Shown: positions 46,593-55,092 of the stretch, one piece after another
Numbering within the stretch: position 1 is the first letter of the stretch
Layout: each line of letters begins with the position of its first letter
Origin: Oceanobacillus zhaokaii
Lineage (GTDB): Bacteria; Bacillota; Bacilli; Bacillales; Amphibacillaceae
Assembly (NCBI RefSeq): GCF_003352005.1
Contig: NZ_CP024848.1
Span: forward strand, 3,605,001-3,669,000
Length of the DNA: 64,000 bases
Direction of reading: 5' to 3'
Translations under genes and position numbers: made by a program
The notes under the pieces: generated by a model
What the model was told of the DNA's origin: nothing
The model's input: the letters and a program-made list of their open reading frames with translations, nothing else
Databases searched by the model: none

Positions 46593-48329
46593 CTACTGAC
46601 TGATGATTCCAGCGATAATTCCTTCCATCTTTTCTTGTAAAGCAGCTAATTTTTGTTTGCTTGCTTCCCTACTATTTCCACAAACACCGAAATAGCATTT
46701 AATTTTCGGCTCTGTACCAGATGGACGCAGACAAACCCAAGCATTTTGTTCGAGTTTGAATTTCATCATATTTTCTCTAGGCAAATTGATTTGCTCTACC
46801 TTATTATCCTTCATAGAAGCTCGTTCGCCCGTTAAGTAGTTTTCCACTTTTTCAACCTTTAATCCTGCAATTTCCTTTAATGGTTGTTCACGAATGGTTT
46901 CCATAATCTTTGTTATTTGCTGCCCGCCTTCTTTCCCTTTTAGAGTCAACGATGACAAGCCTTCCAAATAATAACCATGCTTTACATATAAATCATCTAA
47001 AGCATCGAGTAATGTTTTCCCTTGCTGCTTCCAATAATTCGCCATTTCAGTTGTCATGACTGCTGCTTGAATGGCATCTTTTTCACGGACAAAGCTGCTT
47101 ATTAAGTAACCATAGCTTTCTTCAAAGCCAAAGACAAAGGTTTCGCCAGTTGCAGCAAATTGATGAATCTTCTCACCAATATATTTAAAACCAGTTAAGG
47201 TATCAATTGTCTCCACTTTGTAAGAATTAGCTATCTCTCTTCCTAATTCTGTTGTAACAATGGTCTTAATCATTCTTGCATTTGGATAGATGACTGGATC
47301 ATTACGTTTAAGAATATAGTCTAAGAGCAGGGAACCTAATTGATTTCCAGTTAATACTTGATATTCATTGTCCTTTGTCAATACAGCGACACCTAATCTA
47401 TCTGCATCAGGATCGGTGCCAAGTAATATATCTGCGTTTACTTGTTTTCCTAGAACTAATGCCTGACTGAAAGCTTGATGTTCTTCGGGATTGGGTGATT
47501 CTACAGTAGAAAAGGCTGGATCTGGTATTGCCTGCTCCTTAACGATATGAACATTCGGAAAATTAAGCTGCGCTAATCCTTTTGTGACAAGATCTAGTCC
47601 TGTTCCATGTAATGGTGTATAAACAATTGATAACTCTTTTTCCTTATTCAATATTACTGGATCCATGCGAGTAATTTGCGCTAATCGCTCTAAATACGCA
47701 TTGTCAATTTCTTTTCCTACCCATGTTAATAATCGCCTTGCAGCTAATTGCTCTAGCTCTAAATATGGCACAGATAGTTCATCAGCTGTTTCTTTAATAG
47801 AAGCGATGATCTTTTCTGCTTCTTCTAAAATAATCTGACCACCTGTCTCATTGTATACCTTGAATCCGTTGTATTCTGGTGGGTTATGACTCGCAGTAAT
47901 CATAATCCCTGCCGTACTTCCCAAATATCGTACTGCAAATGATAGTATTGGTGTAGGTCTAATCGATTCAAATACATGTGTATGAATCCCGTAATAACCC
48001 AATACCTTTGCTGCTTCAACCGCGAATTCCTTTGACATATATCGAGAATCATATGCAATCACTACGCCACGGTCTTTCACATTCACACGATTAGCCAGCA
48101 AATAGTTCGCTAACCCATTTACCGCTTTTCTCACTGTATAAATATTCATCCGATTAATGCCCGGCCCTAATATGCCTCGCATTCCACCAGTTCCAAATGT
48201 TAATTCTTTATAGAAAGCATCTTCTAATGCTTGATTGCTATTCTTCAAATCATCTAATCTTGCTTTGAGTGATACATCAAGATTTTGAAACGTATTCCAC
48301 TTTTGATAGGCCTGCTCCCAGCTGTTCAT
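46593..48329 (-). CDS. pgcA: Phosphoglucomutase / phosphomannomutase
   Basis: A 578-residue alpha-D-phosphohexomutase that interconverts glucose-6-phosphate and glucose-1-phosphate for wall teichoic acid and glycolipid precursors. Family blocks are the phosphoserine loop GIMITASHNPPEYNGFK, the metal loop LLGTDPDADRLGVAV, the sugar loop FVFGFEESYGYL and the phosphate site CLRPSGTEPKIKCYFGV. The length suits the B. subtilis PgcA class. ATG 48329 or the adjacent TTG 48332 may start; both lie after GGAGG. It stands alone. Confidence 0.92.
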   Translation of the reverse strand: MNSWEQAYQKWNTFQNLDVSLKARLDDLKNSNQALEDAFYKELTFGTGGMRGILGPGINRMNIYTVRKAVNGLANYLLANRVNVKDRGVVIAYDSRYMSKEFAVEAAKVLGYYGIHTHVFESIRPTPILSFAVRYLGSTAGIMITASHNPPEYNGFKVYNETGGQIILEEAEKIIASIKETADELSVPYLELEQLAARRLLTWVGKEIDNAYLERLAQITRMDPVILNKEKELSIVYTPLHGTGLDLVTKGLAQLNFPNVHIVKEQAIPDPAFSTVESPNPEEHQAFSQALVLGKQVNADILLGTDPDADRLGVAVLTKDNEYQVLTGNQLGSLLLDYILKRNDPVIYPNARMIKTIVTTELGREIANSYKVETIDTLTGFKYIGEKIHQFAATGETFVFGFEESYGYLISSFVREKDAIQAAVMTTEMANYWKQQGKTLLDALDDLYVKHGYYLEGLSSLTLKGKEGGQQITKIMETIREQPLKEIAGLKVEKVENYLTGERASMKDNKVEQINLPRENMMKFKLEQNAWVCLRPSGTEPKIKCYFGVCGNSREASKQKLAALQEKMEGIIAGIISQ

Positions 48330-48514
48330 CAAATTCTAATCCTCCATGTTCTATGTATGTTCAAATAGTAGCATATTATGATAGAGTATTCTATACTTTA
48401 TGTTTGCAGCAATCGCTATTTGGAAAGAATAATAGTAATACAGGGAACCATACTTCCTATTATTAGATTTTAAGGGTAAAATAGTGATATAGATTATTTT
48501 CGGAAAGTGGTGAT

Positions 48515-49612
48515 GTGGTGATTAACAAACGATGGTTTAGGGTATTACTTTTCTTAATTATGTTCTTTCTATTAATTCTATTAATGAATGCTACTAAGTT
48601 CGTATTTGTACCATTTATACAATATTTGGGAGCTGTTGCATTCCCAATTATAGGTGCAGGTATTCTTTATTACTTAACAAAGCCATTGATGCACTTTTTA
48701 GAAAAGCGAAAGGTTCATCGCATCGTCTCTATTATCATTATATTTATAACAATAATCGTTGTTGCAGCTCTATTCTTGCTGTTCATTTGGCCTATTGCTC
48801 GAGACCAATCAATTAATCTATTTGAAAGCATCCCAACGATGATCGTTGCTGTAGAGAATTTCATCGATTATTGGCAAGAACATTATACACTTATTCCAGA
48901 CGCAGTGCTTGATCCAATTATAAGCTTTACCGATGAATTACCAACCCATATTGAAACGGTAGTAAACTACTTGTTCGGATTTATTGGTGGATTTATCGGT
49001 CAAGTAATCAGTATTGCGGCAGGATTAGTATTAATTCCATTCTTCCTATTCTTTATGTTAAAGGATGGGGATAAATTGGTACCGTTTATAACACATATTT
49101 TTAAAAAGAAAAAAGCAGATAATATCCGAAGTTTATTAGGTAAATTGGATGCGGTATTAGGCTCTTTTATCCAGGGACAGCTTATTGTTAGCTTCGTTGT
49201 CGGAGTTCTGTTATTAATTGGTTACCTCATTATTGGTCTTGATTATGCAGTAGCACTTGCATTGTTCGGTATGGTAACCAATGTCATTCCATACCTAGGA
49301 CCTTTTCTCGCCGTTACGCCAGCACTGATTGTTGGAGGAATTCAGGATCCATATAATCTCATCTGGGTTTCAATCATTATGATTGTTGCTCAGCAATTCG
49401 AAAGTAATATCGTTTCACCAAACGTAATGGGACAAGCATTAAACTTGCACCCCTTAACGATTATTACCGTCATTTTGGCTGCAGGAAGTATTGCCGGCTT
49501 CATAGGGATCGTCTTTGCCGTACCAGCATACGCGGTTATTCGAACAATCATTGTCCATTTTTATGACACCTACGTGGACTCAAAGAAAAATAAAGAAGAT
49601 GCATTGATTTAG
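48515..49612 (+). CDS. AI-2E transporter family membrane protein
   Basis: A 365-residue membrane protein of the AI-2E exporter/YtvI-YubA group, with about seven hydrophobic segments. Two N-terminal helices are followed by an extracytoplasmic amphipathic region (ENFIDYWQEHYTLIPDAVLD). The conserved C-terminal block is ALFGMVTNVIPYLGPFLAVTPALIVG, with QQFESNIVSPNVMGQALNLHP. Members export small solutes or cations; specificity is not clear. GTG 48515 or the next GTG is the start, after GAAAGTGGTGAT. Downstream is a repeat, not a gene. Confidence 0.88.
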   Translation: MVINKRWFRVLLFLIMFFLLILLMNATKFVFVPFIQYLGAVAFPIIGAGILYYLTKPLMHFLEKRKVHRIVSIIIIFITIIVVAALFLLFIWPIARDQSINLFESIPTMIVAVENFIDYWQEHYTLIPDAVLDPIISFTDELPTHIETVVNYLFGFIGGFIGQVISIAAGLVLIPFFLFFMLKDGDKLVPFITHIFKKKKADNIRSLLGKLDAVLGSFIQGQLIVSFVVGVLLLIGYLIIGLDYAVALALFGMVTNVIPYLGPFLAVTPALIVGGIQDPYNLIWVSIIMIVAQQFESNIVSPNVMGQALNLHPLTIITVILAAGSIAGFIGIVFAVPAYAVIRTIIVHFYDTYVDSKKNKEDALI

Positions 49613-49615
49613 AAG

Positions 49616-49796
49616 AACAAAAGTTCTAGCGCCCGTTTGAGCTGTATACGGACTGCGCCCCGCAGTTTGGGGTGGTTCGACGGGTTCGAACATTACTTCG
49701 TAGGAGATAAAGGAAACATGCCCCTGCACTTTAGGGGTATGCCAACGTTGGCGAAGCTGCCTTTAGTCGGCCTTCCTTACGTGGGAACAAAAGCAA
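49616..49796 (+). repeat. Dispersed repeat (S family), copy 2
   Basis: Same order of blocks as the reverse complement of 19531-19793: 'agcgcccgttt', 'cggactgcgcccc', 'ggggtggttcgacg', 'cttcgtaggagataaaggaaac'. The second half diverges ('cccctgcactttaggggta' hairpin). A plus-strand reading frame across it looks non-coding. Confidence 0.75.
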
Positions 49797-49831
49797 GGGA
49801 TTGGACCACTGCCATTCCCTTGCTTTATTTT
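49788..49831 (-). terminator. Terminator of the GNAT gene at 49835
   Basis: AAAGCAAGGGA(A)T ... A(T)CCCTTGCTTTTGTTCC hairpin on the minus strand. Its right arm overlaps the end of the S repeat. Confidence 0.85.
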
Positions 49832-49834
49832 TAT

Positions 49835-50671
49835 TTAATTAAATCGATAAACAACGGATGTGCCAACTTCTTTGTAGCCTATTTTTTGATAAATGCTATT
49901 TGAAGTTGGATTGGCACGATCGGTGTACAAGCTGCAAAATTGGAAGCCATCATCTAACAACTTCAGACTCAGAGCAGCCACAGCATTTGTCGCATAGCCA
50001 TTTCGCTTAAACTTATCTGGTGTGAAAACTGCATTTACAGTCGCACCATTCTTCGTTTGTCTAGACTTATTAACCATGGATACCGCTTGTTCCTCCACTT
50101 TCCATAGATAAATCGATTGATTTTCCAGAAAAATGCGTGCCATTTGTGATGCCTTTTGTTCGGAGACTACCTCATTTGCCTCGATTCCAAATTGCATTAT
50201 CCAGCTCTTAATAAGCGAATAGTCCGCTTCATTCGCGTGGATTAATTGTCCATTATTATTTAAGCCTATCTTTACTTCATCTAATTGATAGATTAATTGA
50301 TTCATATGGAGTTTGGCTTTCTGTTCACTTAAGTTCTCATATGCATTAATAAAGCTTTTCACACATGAATCTGGTCCAATTACTCCAGGAACTTCTAATT
50401 CATTATCATAGATAAAGTTAGCAACCTCTTTCAAAACAAGTTTCTCCACATTTTCTACGTCTGCTAGTATCCAATTGCTTGGAGGTGTTTGCATGAATGC
50501 ATAGATCACTTTTCCATCGCTTTCTACATAACCTAGATTACTAGCTGTTAGGCCCTCTTGCAGGTTTCCAAGCAGTCCTAGAATCAAGTTATTACAAGCC
50601 TCTTTTTCAAGCAGCAAGGACTCTACCTTGTTAATATAATCTGTAACGGATGTTGCGAATGAAACCTTCAT
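49835..50671 (-). CDS. GNAT family acetyltransferase, two-domain
   Basis: A 278-residue protein with a divergent N-terminal half (SLLLEKEACNNLILGLLGNL) and a C-terminal GNAT fold. The acetyl-CoA site is in VNAVFTPDKFKRNGYATNAVAALSLKLL, followed by FCSLYTDRANPTSNSIYQKIGYKEV. Many Bacillus homologues are annotated only as GNAT proteins. Substrate unknown. A TIR repeat lies upstream. Confidence 0.88.
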   Translation of the reverse strand: MKVSFATSVTDYINKVESLLLEKEACNNLILGLLGNLQEGLTASNLGYVESDGKVIYAFMQTPPSNWILADVENVEKLVLKEVANFIYDNELEVPGVIGPDSCVKSFINAYENLSEQKAKLHMNQLIYQLDEVKIGLNNNGQLIHANEADYSLIKSWIMQFGIEANEVVSEQKASQMARIFLENQSIYLWKVEEQAVSMVNKSRQTKNGATVNAVFTPDKFKRNGYATNAVAALSLKLLDDGFQFCSLYTDRANPTSNSIYQKIGYKEVGTSVVYRFN

Positions 50672-50716
50672 ACTACGATTCCTCCTTTTTACTAGTTCAT
50701 TTTGTAGGGTTTGTTA

Positions 50717-51034
50717 CTATTTAGATAAAGTACGATCTACTCTAATATGCTAAGGTCTCTCAGACCAGTCGCTCCAGAAATACACTGCGCTCACCTTAGG
50801 GGAGCTGGTGAGCCTTCTTGCGCTTTCGAACTTCTAAGTCTCACCTAGGCTCTTCTTCCCGCAGAAGTCTCCGTGTATTTCTTCCTCTGGGGATAGAACT
50901 AAATCTAGAACCTAAGAATTACTTACCCACTAACTATCGTCGTTTATTTTAGCGAAGGAATAGAGCCTCTTATGAATAGCAACGACTGTCCAGACCTGAA
51001 ATCACAATTTTCACTAGTTCGCAGTTTATATCAG
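50717..51034 (+). repeat. Dispersed TIR element (R family), copy 6, complete core
   Basis: Between the GNAT gene and the small ORF at 51201. Left end 'atttagataaagtacgatc', right end 'agttcgcagtttatatcagc'. Core 'agaaatacac ... gtgtatttct' with 'ggtgagcc' / 'ctcacctaggctc' inside. Nearly collinear with copy 2. Confidence 0.75.
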
Positions 51035-51200
51035 CTACTCAGTATCTTCCATTACTAATAAAAAACAACAAATCCTTTCTGTGGGACAAGTAATCGCAGA
51101 CCAAACTTTTTAGAAAATAGCCTTTTTTTATAATAGTAGCGAATTTTCTTGTGATGTAAAGCTATTTTCACTAAACTAGAGTTAGAGGGGGGATTTATCG

Positions 51201-51380
51201 ATGGGAAAAAAGGAATTACAAGCAAAGCTTGATGAATTAAAATCAGATTACGTTCGCATTCAGAGTGATATGGATAAATTAGAATATGTGCGTGGGAGAG
51301 TTTCCTCCGCTGAACAGCAATTAATTCGCTTAGAACAGGAAATAGCGGAAGTGAACCGGCAATTAGAGGAAAAGGAGTGA
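51201..51380 (+). CDS. Small coiled-coil protein (possible SE1832 family), 59 residues
   Basis: Encodes MGKKELQAKLDELKSDYVRI ... NRQLEEKE, strongly helical with heptads of Leu and Ile. GAGGGGGG lies 7-8 nt before the ATG and a terminator hairpin overlaps the stop. The pattern is like the short SE1832-type proteins of Staphylococcus and Bacillus, function unknown. That assignment is from memory and tentative; that it is a gene is well supported. Confidence 0.72.
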   Translation: MGKKELQAKLDELKSDYVRIQSDMDKLEYVRGRVSSAEQQLIRLEQEIAEVNRQLEEKE

Positions 51381-51412
51381 CGCTAATACTAGCGCCACTC
51401 CTTCTTTATTTA
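51368..51412 (+). terminator. Terminator of the 59-residue gene
   Basis: AAGGAGTG(A)CGCTA-ATAC-TAGCG(C)CACTCCTT followed by CTTTATTT. Confidence 0.88.
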
Positions 51413-51476
51413 CAGTCGTTTTCTGCTCTGTTAAGTGATGAATAATAATCACAGTTATTAAATATGCTTTATTGAA

Positions 51477-53330
51477 TTAATTTTGATTAATATCACGAAT
51501 ACTTTCTATTTTTGCTTGAATCTTTTCTTTTTCCTTTGTCGGTGGCGTCAGGCTGATAATCTTATCCCCCGTTGACGGCACCGTACGCATTTCCTCTGAA
51601 TAAAATTTCAGTTGACCAGACGGTTTAATTAAATAAAGGAAAACAGTCGAGTCATCTTTTTCAGCTACATATTGTTCATAACTAAATTGCTCTGTAAGCG
51701 TAGTTTGCCTAAATACATAGCCATCGTCAAGTTTTTCCAGCAAATCATCTAAATTAAATTTCTTATCAAACAGAATTCTTCCACCGACTTTAGATACAAC
51801 TCCACTTGAGTATCCATTACCATATTCTGTATATGGACTGATTTTAAAGACATTCGTCCGACCATACTCTGGTACGAAGGTTGTACAAACCAATGAGTTA
51901 TAAGCAGAATCATCTGTAATCGTTAGTATATAATCATATGGAATCGTATCTAAAATATGTTCCGTTTGTTCCGATAGCATATCACCATAATAGAAGGAAA
52001 CACCCTCTTTACGTGCGAGACTTAGACTTTCCCAATTGGAATCAACGATAATAACGGGGATGTCTGCCTTCATTAATGACTTTGACAATTCAACGGTAAA
52101 TTTATTACTGCCAATTAACAACGCTCCAGGATGCCCTTGTGAAGACAAACCAAGCTTTTTCGCTAGCCAGCCAATAGAAAAACCATGAGCAACAACCGTA
52201 AAGATGACGAGTGCAAAGGTTAAAGCGGTTAGAATCTCTGCATCCTGATATCCAGCATTAAGCAAAATCGTCGCAAAATAGCTGGATACCGTTAAGGCGA
52301 CAATCCCTCTCGGGGCAATCCAGCCAACTAACGTTTTCTCATTTAGAGATAATCCGGTCCCAATGGTCGATAAGAATATCGATAATGGGCGAACAACAAT
52401 CATCATTAACACAACATAGCCGATAATATTTGGGCTAAATATTTGTAACAATGTTTCTCTCTCAAGCGAGGCTGTCAACATGATAAAGATAGTGGAAGTA
52501 AGCAATACAGTAATATTTTCTTTGAAATGACGCATATCAGAAATGGAGCTAATTCCCATATTTGCAAGTGTAATACCCATCGCTGTTACAGAAAGAAGTC
52601 CTGTTTCATGCATGACAATATCTGCTATCGTAAAGCAGAAGATAACAACAACTACGACAACGGGAGATTTTAGAAACTCTGGAACATGTCCCTCTTCGAA
52701 CATCCAACCTAGTCCTCTACCAAAGGCCCAACCTAATACTACTGCAAAAACAGAAGCCGCAAAGAACAATAGGAGATGTGTTATATCTGGAATAACTCCA
52801 GTTAAAAATTCAATAACCTTAAAAGCAAAGACAGCAAGTAATGCACCAAATGGGTCAACAATGATCCCTTCCCACTTAAGGATTTTCGCTGGTCTTGGAT
52901 TTAACTTTGCTTGGCGAAGTAACGGCATAATAACGGTAGGACCCGTCACGATAAACAATCCACCGATAACAAAGGATACAGCCCATGATAATCCTGCAAT
53001 ATAATGAGCGGTTAATGAACCTAGAATCCACGCAATAAACGCACCGAGTGTCGAAATTCTAAAAATCGGTTTACTAATATCACGGAGCTCTTTAAAATTT
53101 AAATTTAAGCTACCTTCAAATAGAATAATTGCTACAGCAACTGAAATAATCGGGCTATATAAATCACCAAAGCCCTCTTCAGGATTGATTATTCCAAAAA
53201 TTGGACCGACTAATAATCCCGTTATCGACATAACGACAATTGCTGGCAGACGATAACGCCATGCAATCCATTGTGATCCAATACCTAAAACACCAATTAA
53301 CATAATTTCAAATAGTTCTAAAGGGAACAT
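51477..53330 (-). CDS. CPA1-type cation/proton antiporter with TrkA-N domain
   Basis: A 617-residue protein. The N-terminal ~390 residues are a Na+(K+)/H+ exchanger with about twelve helices; family blocks are VAVAIILFEGSLNLNFKEL, FIVTGPTVIMPLLRQA, and WEGIIVDPFGALLAV with the carboxylate pair replaced by a VDP-type motif. VGWIAPRGIVALTVSSYFA is the conserved C-terminal helix. A cytosolic TrkA-N fold (PGALLIGSNKFTVELSKSL...) follows, suggesting nucleotide control. It likely exports Na+ or K+ for pH and salt homeostasis, fitting a halotolerant host. Confidence 0.9.
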   Translation of the reverse strand: MFPLELFEIMLIGVLGIGSQWIAWRYRLPAIVVMSITGLLVGPIFGIINPEEGFGDLYSPIISVAVAIILFEGSLNLNFKELRDISKPIFRISTLGAFIAWILGSLTAHYIAGLSWAVSFVIGGLFIVTGPTVIMPLLRQAKLNPRPAKILKWEGIIVDPFGALLAVFAFKVIEFLTGVIPDITHLLLFFAASVFAVVLGWAFGRGLGWMFEEGHVPEFLKSPVVVVVVIFCFTIADIVMHETGLLSVTAMGITLANMGISSISDMRHFKENITVLLTSTIFIMLTASLERETLLQIFSPNIIGYVVLMMIVVRPLSIFLSTIGTGLSLNEKTLVGWIAPRGIVALTVSSYFATILLNAGYQDAEILTALTFALVIFTVVAHGFSIGWLAKKLGLSSQGHPGALLIGSNKFTVELSKSLMKADIPVIIVDSNWESLSLARKEGVSFYYGDMLSEQTEHILDTIPYDYILTITDDSAYNSLVCTTFVPEYGRTNVFKISPYTEYGNGYSSGVVSKVGGRILFDKKFNLDDLLEKLDDGYVFRQTTLTEQFSYEQYVAEKDDSTVFLYLIKPSGQLKFYSEEMRTVPSTGDKIISLTPPTKEKEKIQAKIESIRDINQN

Positions 53331-53406
53331 CCCATACCTCCAACTTCAAATTATATATAGACATTTTATAGGTGAATGAAAGGAATGTAAATTAATAGAG
53401 TAAAGA

Positions 53407-53466
53407 AATAAAAAAAACATTGGCTCCGATTGATATTTCTCAATTGAAGCCAATTTTTTCTATAAA
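53407..53466 (-). terminator. Terminator of the DUF1646 gene
   Basis: ATTGGCTTC(A)ATTGAG ... CAATCGGAGCCAAT hairpin followed by GTTTTTTTT on the minus strand. Confidence 0.85.
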
Positions 53467-53549
53467 TATATGCGAGTCTTGTTAGATAAGCCATGTCTAG
53501 CGTAAATTCGAAACTTCCCGTGCCACGACAAGCTGATTCTTTCTAATCG

Positions 53550-54566
53550 TTAACTAACTAAGATAAGGTAAGCATAGAAGATTACCATTGACACTAGACC
53601 AATTGGAACACCATATTTGGCCCATTCTTTACTCGTAATTCCTAATTTATTTGCCGAAATAATATTTGGGATGTTTCCTGGAATCAACATTCCACCACTA
53701 ATAATCAACCCTAGTAATAAGAAACGAATCGTTTCTGGGTCCATTGCTGGGCTTATTTCTGCAGCAGCTAATGTTGCATTATCAAGAACAGCTGAAATCA
53801 TATTTATCCAATATAGAACAGATGGACTTAAGTCAAGCAGGTAAAGATTAACTAATGTCTCGTAACCAGCACCGAGTAATGTTAGACCCATTACGAATAA
53901 GTAAATGTTGATCGAGCGGATAATAATTTCCTTATAACTCTCTGCACTATTATCTCCAGTGGCTTTTTCAGTATCTTGATTCGGTTTCAAGAAGAAAAAT
54001 GCAAAAACTCCTATAATCACAACAGCAACAATCACTTCAATACCAATTAAATCAAATAGATAGAAGAATTCTTCATTTAATTTACTCGTTGTAATTGTTG
54101 ATAAAGGTTCTCCAAGTGGGGTTAAGACAGCACCTAAGCCAATGGAGAAACATGCTAATATTACTGCTTGAATTTGTGTTTTTCGATCAAGCTTTAAAAT
54201 ACTTACGATTGCCACTAATACAATCGCTGCAACAATCGCTGTAATAACACTGGAAATAAGACCTAGAACAACGATTACAATTGCTAAAAACAGACGCATA
54301 TTCATTGCCTGACTTATTTTCAAAATTCCTTTTTCAATCGGATTTTTTAACCATTTAAATAATAAACCAGCAATTAATACTGCAAGTGTAATATTAATCG
54401 GATCCTTTAAGGCATGAGTAAATAGTTCCCAGTTTAGCACACCAGCTACAATCGCTGATAGTAGACCCATCACAAATAAAAATACTTCTAAATTTTGTTC
54501 AACAGGCCTAACAAAGAACGGTAAAAACAATACAAGTAACAAAATAATAATTAATCCAACTGTCAT
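53550..54566 (-). CDS. DUF1646 family membrane protein
   Basis: A 338-residue membrane protein with nine or ten hydrophobic helices: LIIILLLVLFLPFFVRPVEQ at the N-terminus, a conserved FSIGLGAVLTPLGEPLSTIT segment, and LDNATLAAAEISPAMDP followed by GGMLIPGNIPNIISANKLGI. The NAT/GGMLIPGNIPN blocks resemble ion transporter (arsenite/Na+ type) families. DUF1646 genes are known to be regulated by Na+ riboswitches in some Firmicutes, so a Na+ export role is plausible. The ATG at 54566 follows TTGGGGG. It has an unusually long structured leader. Confidence 0.85.
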   Translation of the reverse strand: MTVGLIIILLLVLFLPFFVRPVEQNLEVFLFVMGLLSAIVAGVLNWELFTHALKDPINITLAVLIAGLLFKWLKNPIEKGILKISQAMNMRLFLAIVIVVLGLISSVITAIVAAIVLVAIVSILKLDRKTQIQAVILACFSIGLGAVLTPLGEPLSTITTSKLNEEFFYLFDLIGIEVIVAVVIIGVFAFFFLKPNQDTEKATGDNSAESYKEIIIRSINIYLFVMGLTLLGAGYETLVNLYLLDLSPSVLYWINMISAVLDNATLAAAEISPAMDPETIRFLLLGLIISGGMLIPGNIPNIISANKLGITSKEWAKYGVPIGLVSMVIFYAYLILVS

Positions 54567-54866
54567 AAATGTAGCCCCCAACCTTTTATGTACTTTTTTT
54601 TCTTAAGTTTATTGCCGGCTAAAAAAATAGAATAATAAGTCAATTCCACCTTTTAACTCTACCACTTTTTATAGAAAAAGAAAAATTCCACGAAATGTAG
54701 TATGCTCGGGTCTTTGATGAATATGAAATACGGATGATTGATTTAAACCTGTGACCTCTAATGATAGCTTAATTAGAATAGCGAAAGCAGCCCTTATACA
54801 ATTTCTAAGCTTAGCGCCCTCCCTTCTCTTTATCTGAATAGTCGCTATTCTAAAATTAACAAAAAA
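54567..54866 (-). ncRNA. Structured leader of the DUF1646 gene, candidate cation riboswitch
   Basis: On the minus strand 12-bp perfect arms TTAGAATAGCGA (54853-54842) and TCGCTATTCTAA (54784-54773) close a 57-nt loop with GAAGGGAGGGCGCTAAGC. They lie ~210 nt before the DUF1646 start. A short frame (54669-54887) across it looks spurious. By family context it may be a Na+-sensing element; I cannot confirm the consensus. Confidence 0.45.
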
Positions 54867-54910
54867 GAGTCTGTCTACAAAGGACATAATTATCCCTTGT
54901 TGACAGACTC
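54861..54910 (-). terminator. Terminator-like hairpin at the 5' edge of the DUF1646 leader
   Basis: GAGTCTGTC ... GACAGACTC perfect 9-bp arms with inner AACAAGG/CCTTTGT, followed by TTTTTTG on the minus strand. No gene on that strand precedes it (recQ is divergent), so it may be part of a longer leader or a leftover. Confidence 0.65.
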
Positions 54911-55092
54911 CACCAAATCAAACCGTATTTTATTATAAAATAACTATAACATATCCTTATTCAAATTTCTAATAGTTTTTCCTTTTTTCATTTGCATCGT
55001 TATATAGCAAGGCAACCTATATATATTTCAATTCAAATTAACCTTTCCAATTATAAATATGGTAGGATAAAATAAGAAAAGGAGGAACAGAA

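Noticed and set aside
49637..49903. Plus-strand frame of 88 codons
   Set aside because: It runs through the S repeat and a terminator and has no ribosome binding site or recognisable family.
54669..54887. Minus-strand frame of 72 codons with AAGGGA before its ATG
   Set aside because: It begins inside a terminator hairpin and covers the perfect stem-loop of the DUF1646 leader. Composition is not gene-like, although a leader peptide is not fully excluded.
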